This document shows, in pieces, positions 33,075 to 40,700 of a stretch of DNA of 45,636 bases (the first letter of the stretch is position 1; every line of letters starts with the position of its first letter). The notes under the pieces were generated by a model. It had not been told where the DNA came from. It saw nothing but the letters and a program-made list of their open reading frames with translations, and did not search any database. The translations under genes were made by a program, and so were the position numbers. The stretch is taken from the NCBI RefSeq assembly GCF_000142905.1, contig NW_013657673.1, positions 572,959 through 618,594 on the forward strand, in the 5' to 3' direction. Source of the DNA: Thecamonas trahens ATCC 50062. Taxonomy: Eukaryota > Apusozoa > Apusomonadida > Apusomonadidae.

Positions 33075-34751
33075 CTACCTCAGCGGGCGGTGTGCTCGCT
33101 TCACCGTAGGCGGTATAAAGTCCGAGTCGTCTGACGTCGACCATGATGAGCTCGACGACGCGTCGCCTGGCGGGGCATATTGTGTCAGGCCCCGATGGCG
33201 CTTGGTTGGCCGCTCCGCTTCCTGGCGGTCGCTTGTGCTGTCGTCAAAGTCGTCGGCGTCGGCGGTAGCGGCGGGGCGTCGGCGTCGGCGTCGGACTTGC
33301 CGCTTTGCCGACACCTTGGGGCTCACCGACCTGCCGCGGCGACGAGCGTGGGAGCGCTGCGGACGCGCATGCTTGTCGAGAGCGATGAGATGAACAATGA
33401 GCGCGTCCAGCTCTGCAAGGGTGAGCCAAGAGTACACAATGAGCTTGTTGGTACGCGGGTGGAGGACATGGCAGAGGTACATCGGACCGTGGTCCGAAGG
33501 CACCACGCCGGCGCGGCGTCTCACCGATATCGGAATGGGTGTGCCATCGGCAAGCTTGTGGTGCATCTGCGGAAAGTAGGTATGGCTCGGCACCTTCTTC
33601 GCCTTGACGGCGGCTCGGATGCGCTTTTTGCGGGTTTGAGACGCGAGCGGATCGACGGACTTGACTGGCCACCGCGGCTGCCGGCTCTGGGCGCTCGGCG
33701 GCGACTTTGGCTCTGGATTCCGGCTCGACTTGTCCAGCATAGTCATGCACTTAACGATGGCGTCGCGGACAAGGCGAGCCTCTTGAGCAGTGAGCCATCC
33801 GGAGAACGCAACTTCGCGGCGGTAGTCGGCGACGCGAGACTTACCGCACGCATGCCCGACGACAAACTTGTGGAACGCCATGGCCGGGCGGATCGGGTGC
33901 ATTCGGTACGCAGTGGCGACTTGGATGTTGAGCACAGCGGTGCGCGAGGTCGCCGAGTCGAGCTTCGGCCAGGTCGGCGGAAACGGTGGGCGGTTTGCTC
34001 GTCGCACGACGACAGCCTCGCGCTTACGGGCGGCAACCTCGAGATTGAGGCCCTCCAGCATGGCCTTTAGCAGTGGCGACGCGTGCAGCAGGAGCTCGCT
34101 CGCCTTGCTCACGGCAGTGCGGGCCGATCGGCTCTTGGGCCGCAGCGACGTCGCGTTGCCCAGCGCCGCCAGATCCGCCGTCCTCATCATGCCTACAGCC
34201 TCGGCGGCCGAAGGCACATGCGGGGGCATCGGCAGCTGGCCATTGTGTGCCGTCAAGTACGCAGCCATCCACTCGGCCTCATCACAAGTGAGCCAGCCCG
34301 AGTACACCAGCCGCTGAGGCTTGGCACATATATGCATGTAGAACATGGCGTCATGCTTAGGATGTGTTCCTGAGTCAGCCAGGATTGCTGCTGAGTACGG
34401 CTGGCGGGAAGTCGCCGGCAGAGACCACTTTGGTGGGGCCTTGCGCCGGGCCTGCGGCACGCCAAGGGCATGGATCCTTCGGAGCTCCTTCTCGGCAATC
34501 GGATTGACTCCTTCGGGCCCGATGATGTCCCCTTGTGCGACAGGTAGATCAGGGCCGCAGGTTTGGCCGCGACCGGCACTGGCATCACGCTCACGGCGCT
34601 GGCTGACGCTGACGACTCGGCAGCGCTGTACGCGTCCGTGTCGCTCACTGACGATGGTTCTGGATACGATGACGACGACGATGGTGATGAAAACGACGAT
34701 GGCAATGACGATGATGAGGACGATGATGAGGACGAGGACGAGGACGATGAT

Positions 34752-34786
<35 letters not shown>

Positions 34787-34831
34787 AGACGACCTCCTGC
34801 CCACCACCCTCGACGAGCGCAGCTGGACCAT
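33075..34831 (-). CDS. Poly-Ser protein with three SGWLT-type repeats and basic tail, about 585 aa
   Basis: The proposed start is ATG 34831 (MVQLRSSRVVGRR), followed by a serine run encoded by TCG/TCC. The frame then slips in a GGGG run (34529-34532 on plus) and continues as DIIGPEGVNPIAEKELRRIHALG to 33075. Three copies of a segment of roughly 40-55 residues, each with a central (Y/F)S(G)WLTxxE(A/L) core, lie at about 34350-34240, 33900-33730 and 33480-33370. They look like a small repeated domain I cannot name. The C terminus has RRRRRR and KR patches and acidic Ser-Asp clusters, typical of nuclear proteins. The unbroken upstream frame would instead give a VLVLVL stretch, an artefact of the triplet repeat. 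Its stop lies 41 bases from the light-chain stop. Confidence 0.6.
34661..34790. repeat. GAC/GAT/GAG triplet-repeat tract
   Basis: About 43 triplets of GAN on the plus strand. Read on minus they give poly-Ser in one frame and Val/Leu in another; read on plus they give Asp/Glu. The minus Ser reading is favoured because it connects, after a one-base correction, to the repeat-containing gene. Confidence 0.9.
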
Positions 34832-35504
34832 GACAGCGACGCAGCAAGGCGGCGAGCAGTGACTTGGACAGCTGTGCCACAGGTGGGCGTGTGTCGGACA
34901 AGCTCTGTGTGGTCGAGAGAGGCGTGCCAGAAGATGTGGCTCTGGCTCTGGCCCCGGCTGGCGAGTGTGAGAGTCTGGTGACATTGAGCGAGCGAGCAAG
35001 ACTCTCTAAGAGCGATGTATGGGGGTGAGCAATGTCGATGGTGCCCTACGGCGCGAGTTAGGAGATGTTGAACATAGCTCTAACTTACAAGGATCATTGG
35101 TGTGGGCATGCGAGCTGTGGATGTGCTTGTGCTATTGCGTACGTGTGCGTGGTTCTGCCCGTCGATGGCCACAGCAGCTGTTTTGCAGCTCTGGCCCTGT
35201 GGGGCGAGATTCTACCTGGTTGCGGCTGGGTCGGTTAAACTGGGCCTCGTTCCACCCTACCCCATCCAGGTAGCCAGCATCACCCCCCACGTCATCCACA
35301 TGTCCTGCGTAACGCCATTCGCCCCGATCTCTCCACGCAACCGTGTTCGCGGCGTTGTCCCCTCGCTCGGCAGCAGGCAGCAGGTCGAGAACGAAAGATT
35401 GGGACATTCGATCCGGTCTGGCTAACGGACACCAGGTGAGGGCGGGAGGCGGAGGGGAGGGAGAAGGACACCACTTGGCTCGAGCAGAGGAGAGCAGGTA
35501 GCAT
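34832..35504. promoter_or_regulatory. Divergent intergenic region upstream of the CDT1-like gene
   Basis: 673 bases between divergent starts. No convincing coding frame. It should carry promoters for both genes, but I see no clear TATA box or other site that I would defend. Confidence 0.35.
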
Positions 35505-37271
35505 ATGTCTAGTGGACGTAATACTCCCAGTCGGGGCCTTCGGAAAGGAACGGGTTCGCCTGTCCCGCCGCGGTCGATGGCTCCGTCTCCGGCAGCCGTT
35601 GGGCGCCCGTCCTCAGCCTCGTCCGACCAGACGCTGCTGGCTGGCCACTTTCGCGTCATCCGCTCAGAGCTGCCAGAGGCCACCGACGCACGAGAGGCGA
35701 GCAAGGGCTCGCTGCTGACTCGCTCGTCGTCAGGCGTACGTGATGGGCCAAGCAAGTCAGAGGCGAGCTCAAGCAGCGTGTCGTTGTCGCGCAAACGGGC
35801 GAGGGCCGAGCCACCGAGCCCGGCGGCGGCGGCGGCGGCGATGGCGGTCGTGCTTCAGCCGTCTGGCGATGAGCCCAAACCGAACCCAGCGAAGAAGGCG
35901 CGACTGCTGTCGTCGGCGCACACTAAGTCGCGTGTCGAGTCGCCGCTCGAGCTGGTGTTCACCGCAGGCGGCGGCGAGGAGGACGAGGACGCCGATGCCG
36001 AGTCTGCAGCCGCTGCTGCGGTAGCCGCTGCGGCAGCTGGTACCGGGGTGGGCGGAGTGGGCGGATCGTCGCCGTCGCCATCGCCGCCGCCGCAGCGTGT
36101 GGCCCAGCGCGAGAGTGCAGGTGCGGGAGCGGGCCGCAAGCCGACGGCGCGGATCACACCGCGGGCCGCGATGCTGCGGGCGGCGGCAGCAGCACGGTCG
36201 GGCAAAGGAGGCGCTGCGCGACGGGTTGGTAGGCCCGACGAGAGTGGTGGCAGTGGCAGCAGCAGCAGTCGAGTGGCAGGGAGCAGGATGGCGGGACTAG
36301 GTGGGCGCAAGGTGCCACCGCGGCGCAAGTTTGTGGCCGACGAGCTCAACGAGCTGGCCAAGGTGTTCAAGGAAATGGAGGCGTCGCTAATGGCGATGAA
36401 GCTACAGCGGCGTGGCGCGTCACGGTTTGAGCTTGGAGCTGTGGGCATGGTTTCGATTTCGTTGAGCGTGGCGCGATTTACCAAGATTGTGGCGCTGGTG
36501 CCGGACATGTACGGCTCGATCGTGCGGGGTGAGACGACGAAGAGCAATGTGTCCGGCATCTCATTTGCGCTTGCCGGACCCAGCGCTGGGCCAGTCCGGC
36601 GCGCCAAGTTTGAAGCTGTACTGATGCAGCTGGACAAGGCCGTGGCGCTCGGCGGGCGTGACGTGTACCCGGGCGGAGTGGCGTCGATGATCGAGGCCCG
36701 GGTCGATGCGCTCCCGCACGCAGTCAAGAGCGTGCTCAGGGTCGGTGCGGCACCGGCATCGCAGAAGAACTCGCTCTCGCTGGCGACCACGCCGCAATCT
36801 CCGTTCTCGGTCCATTCTCGGGTCGCGTCACGCATCGGCGGCGGCAGCAGGTCTGTTGCGGCGGCGTCTGGCAAGGCGAGCAAAGAGGCGGCGAGGAGTA
36901 CATCCGCAGTGACGGGCGAGGCGTCGCTGGCGGCACGAATTGCGGCGCGCGAGAAGGCCAACCTGCAGGCGGCACAGGCGGCGACCAAGGAGAGCATGTT
37001 CTCGATCCGGCGGCTGCGACAGTGCGCCCAGTTCCTGGTGGTCAAGTTTGCGGCCAAGTCGGCGCTGCCGCTCCGCGGCATTGTCGACGCCGGGATTTTC
37101 ACTTTTCGGAACCAGTACGCGGTGAGGTACGAGACGTCATCATTTGCACGACTGCTCAATGAGCTCACTACCGCGTTGCCTCCCGGTGCGCTGAGCGTCG
37201 AGAGCGTGTCCGGCATCCGCTATCTACGGGTGGATGACAAATCAGCGTTGCGCGCGTTTGGCAGATTGTGA
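35505..37271 (+). CDS. CDT1: CDT1-like DNA replication licensing factor
   Basis: 588 residues in one open frame from ATG 35505. The first 270 residues are disordered, Ser/Pro/Ala-rich with basic KKAR and KRARA patches. Residues about 272-385 (KFVADELNELAKVFKEMEASLMAMKLQ...FTKIVALVPDMYGSIV) match the layout of the CDT1 central fold: a helix, the variable geminin-contact segment, then IKTVYP-like and strand elements. Residues about 495-582 (RRLRQCAQFLVVKF...LLNELTTALPPGALSVESVSGIRYLRVD) resemble the C-terminal winged helix that binds MCM. In other eukaryotes CDT1 loads MCM2-7 at origins in G1. No PIP box at the extreme N terminus is obvious. The family call rests on remembered alignment patterns, not a search. 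Confidence 0.62.
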   Translation: MSSGRNTPSRGLRKGTGSPVPPRSMAPSPAAVGRPSSASSDQTLLAGHFRVIRSELPEATDAREASKGSLLTRSSSGVRDGPSKSEASSSSVSLSRKRARAEPPSPAAAAAAMAVVLQPSGDEPKPNPAKKARLLSSAHTKSRVESPLELVFTAGGGEEDEDADAESAAAAAVAAAAAGTGVGGVGGSSPSPSPPPQRVAQRESAGAGAGRKPTARITPRAAMLRAAAAARSGKGGAARRVGRPDESGGSGSSSSRVAGSRMAGLGGRKVPPRRKFVADELNELAKVFKEMEASLMAMKLQRRGASRFELGAVGMVSISLSVARFTKIVALVPDMYGSIVRGETTKSNVSGISFALAGPSAGPVRRAKFEAVLMQLDKAVALGGRDVYPGGVASMIEARVDALPHAVKSVLRVGAAPASQKNSLSLATTPQSPFSVHSRVASRIGGGSRSVAAASGKASKEAARSTSAVTGEASLAARIAAREKANLQAAQAATKESMFSIRRLRQCAQFLVVKFAAKSALPLRGIVDAGIFTFRNQYAVRYETSSFARLLNELTTALPPGALSVESVSGIRYLRVDDKSALRAFGRL

Positions 37272-37740
37272 GCGCATGTGTTCAATAATTGAATTACGCC
37301 AAAAAAGTCGCGTGACAGTTATTGGCTACTCAAAGTGCGGCTCAGGAGTTGCATGAATGTTGCGGACGCGCCGCAAGATCCGGTGTGAGACCGGGTGAGG
37401 CTCCCACCATGGCGAGCCGTTGAGGGCGCGCGACGAACAGCCAAGTCCGATCCTTCCTCCTACGCTTTAGAAAGAGTCTGAAAAAGGACTTGGAGTTGTT
37501 GCTTCTCCAGAAAGCAAGCATTGTGCGGGCCTTTTCGTAGGTTGCATTGCGTTGCCCTGCCTGCCGACGGTCAACGGTTCGATCTCGCGTTCCGCACGAC
37601 ATGCGTTCGCTGACAGGCTGGCACTCGACACACTGCGGCGACGCGCGTTTGTCGTGGAGGGAGCCGTGAAGAGGTGGTAGTTCAACACCCTTCTCTCCCG
37701 TTACTCAGCGCGGTCTTCGCAGGGAGCATATTGTGGAGCT
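37272..37740. other. Intergenic region, no gene recognised
   Basis: 469 bases with somewhat lower GC. AATAATTGAATT just after the CDT1 stop could serve 3' end formation. An 86-codon minus frame (37342-37602) is present but lacks any domain. GGTTCGATC at about 37577 resembles a Pol III B box, but no tRNA fold surrounds it. Confidence 0.5.
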
Positions 37741-40700
37741 ATGCCTGTATCAGGCGACGGTGGCGTGACGCAAACGGATAGGGTTGGAAGCCGGCGAGGT
37801 GGTTGTGCGGGTGGGGGTGACCAGGTCCAACCAAGCGGCGGAACTCATTCGCCGACGGCCGACCGCGAACAGTCATGCCGCATTGGAAGCGGTCTCGACG
37901 GCAGTATCGCTTCGGCTGACACGTCCCGGCTGGGCTGGTCCTCCTCGTCCTCCTCTTCCTCCTCTTCGCCGTCCTCATTATCATCATCGACAGCAGGGCC
38001 ATCGGCGGAGGTGCGAGAGGCGGAGAACGACGTGGGTGACTCATCGTCATCTCTGCGGTCGAGCGCATCGTACGACTCGGTTTCGCTCGGCGATGCCAAC
38101 AGGGATTGCGACGGCGAGCTTGTTGCCGACAACGCAGTGCCGGGTGGCTCTGTTGGAAGTCTTGCGATTGAGCTCGACCGGTCGTGGAAGTCGGATGGTC
38201 TGCCCGAGGTGGCGACCGAGGCCGAGGCCGAAGCCGAGGCCGAGTCTGACGAAGCGGTGATGCGGGCGATGCGCGGCAACCTTGAAGCGTGGCAGGTTAC
38301 GGCGCCAATGGCCAAGGGCCGAGAGACTGTGACCAGAGGCTGGAAGCGCGGACTGCGGGGTCTGCTGTTGTCGCTTGTGGATGCGCGAACACCGACGTTT
38401 GTGCGGCCGCGAGTGTCGATGCAGATTGTGCCGCTGGTGGTGACCGGCATCGAGTTTATACAACTCTTTACGCTTGCGCTATTTATCTCAAGACTTGCGG
38501 TGCCCGACGCGATGATGCGCATATTTTCTGTGGCCGCACTCGACTTGCTCATTGGATTCTCGAGCTCGATCGGCAGCGGCGTTGTGTCAGTGTTTGCGGC
38601 TCTCGCGGTTGCGGCGGTGACGTGCAACGCGGCGGTGCTCTACTCGCTGAGAAGCGGCTCACCAGAGCCGCCAGCCCTCGTCTCCCGTGTTGCGTCTGGG
38701 CTTGGGCGAGTGCTTGGGAGGGTTCTGTACCTGCCGGCCCTACATGCCCTGCTTCAACCGCTGGGGCATCTGTGGGGCTGCGAGTGTGCGAGCGAATGGG
38801 GCCTGGGCGGTGCGATGTTTGCGGCGATTCTGGTTTCAGTGCATGCGGTAATGGCGTGTGTGCTGGTGGCGAACCTGTTTCCTGCGGACCCGCGGTCGGG
38901 ACATGTGGCACGGCGGGCGAACTCTTGGCTAGACGTGATGATCCTGTTTGGCAAGACGTGGTGGGCGGTGGCGGCGGTCGCTACCGATGCCCAAACCATG
39001 CGGCTGGCCGTGCTAGTGTCACTGGCTGGGGTGGCTGCGGTTTTGGCAGGCGTGACGTGCCTGATGCAACCGTTCTTTGTGGCAGCGATGAACAAGGCGT
39101 ACTGCGGACTGTTTGCTGGTCTCGCTGCAGTCATTGTCGTGCTTGCCGGTGCTTGCAGCGACAACTGCGGGAGCGAGCTGTCAATGGTGGCTGTGGCGTC
39201 GTCTTTGCTCATCGGACTCGGCGCCGGAGCGCTCGGCGCTCGAGTTGTGGCGCCTTCGCGAAAGTCGATGACGATTATCTACTATGTCGGAAGAATGCTT
39301 CACAAGCTGGAGCTCGGGTATGTTGCTGCCGACGTGTACGAGTACAATCTTGAGCGACTGCTGGTCTCTCCGCAACGGCTGGGGCTGTACGGCAACTACC
39401 TTGCGATTTCGGTGCAGGACTATGACGGAGCGAATGTGTTTTTTGAGGCTGCGTTTGCGCATGGGGTGACTGGTACGCACATCGGCCAGGTGGCGGCGTG
39501 GCGCGGGTCGCTTGGCGAGGAGTCGACAATGGCGACAGCGTTTGTGGAGCTTGCGCTGCGGCTGACAGCGACGCCTCGGGCGGTGGTGCTCTCGTTTTGC
39601 ACATCGCCGTCACTTGACACTCCCCAGCGGAACATCGACATGATGTTTCTCCACTTGCGGCAGCTTGTGCGGGAGATCGACGACGTGGAACTGATGTACA
39701 CTACGCTCAACACGGCAGAGGTCGTGGCGGCGACAGAGAAATCCCCGCAGTTCCCGTTCCTCCTTCAGCAGCTCCTCTGGTCGCGCTTTGGCGGCAGCCG
39801 TTTGGCGCAGCTTGGCTCGGCACGTGAGCATGTGGTGGCGCGTTTCATGGCATTTGCCGCCAAGCATCGCAGTACACTCTCGGAGGACTCGGTCAACGTA
39901 CTCGCTGACATCATCCGGGGACCCGAACATCTCATGGCAAGCTCGACGCTGGCGGCAGCGATGCAGTCGCAAGTCACGATTATTGTCGACATGCCCAGTG
40001 CGGTCGGAGGCTTGAGTGTTGGTGGCATCGACATGTGGAGCTCGGTGACACGAGTTAACGATCGCGAATGCAATGAGGCATCACCGAGCTCGCATCGGTA
40101 TGGATTTGGCGCTGTGCTTGCACATGCGCTCACCGAGTTTATCATCTCTCTGAGCGTGGGCGGCGCGGAGGCGACTGTGATCATGGTCGAAAACTACAAC
40201 GTGGTGGACCGGGCGACCCACGCTGCGCTGCGTGTACTGCTGTGCGAGAAGCCCGAGATCTCGCTTGTAGTGGTGACTGATGCACGGGCCCACAAAGGCG
40301 GGCGTGTGCTGGATGAGGCGTGTGGAGTCTGGGCAGCCGATGGCGACGCCATAGACGGGGCTCTGGACGAGTCAGTGGCGTGCCTCAGCACGTGCACATC
40401 GATTGAGCGCTTTCGCCTCGAGATGATGGGCGGGTCATCGGCAATGGCTAAGCTCCCGGGCATGGCTGGGCTGGCGTTTGATGTCGTGGTGGGTGAGTCG
40501 ACACGAGTGTGCGCGATCTGCTGTGCAAGCCATGTAGCGCGCGATGGCAACTGGCTGTGTGATACAGTTCCGGAGCGCAACCCGTCTGAGGGCTGGGTTG
40601 CCCGCGACTCGGGGTCTCTTGCTTCTGCGACGATTGTGTTTGATCCGCTGTTCCGATGCGACGAGTCTGACGTTGCCGGTACGAATGCATCAGCCGTGAC

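Noticed and set aside
34532-34901. Hydrophobic VLVLVLIIVL stretch that looks like a membrane anchor on the minus strand
   Set aside because: It is the off-frame reading of the GAN triplet repeat. The neighbouring frame gives poly-Ser with local codon preference (TCG) and joins the real gene after one added base.
37560-37600. GGTTCGATC resembling a tRNA B box
   Set aside because: No acceptor or anticodon stem can be drawn around it and no A box lies at a sensible distance.
37342-37602. 86-codon minus-strand frame between CDT1 and the DEP gene
   Set aside because: No domain, atypical codon use, and located where promoter and 3' end sequences are expected.
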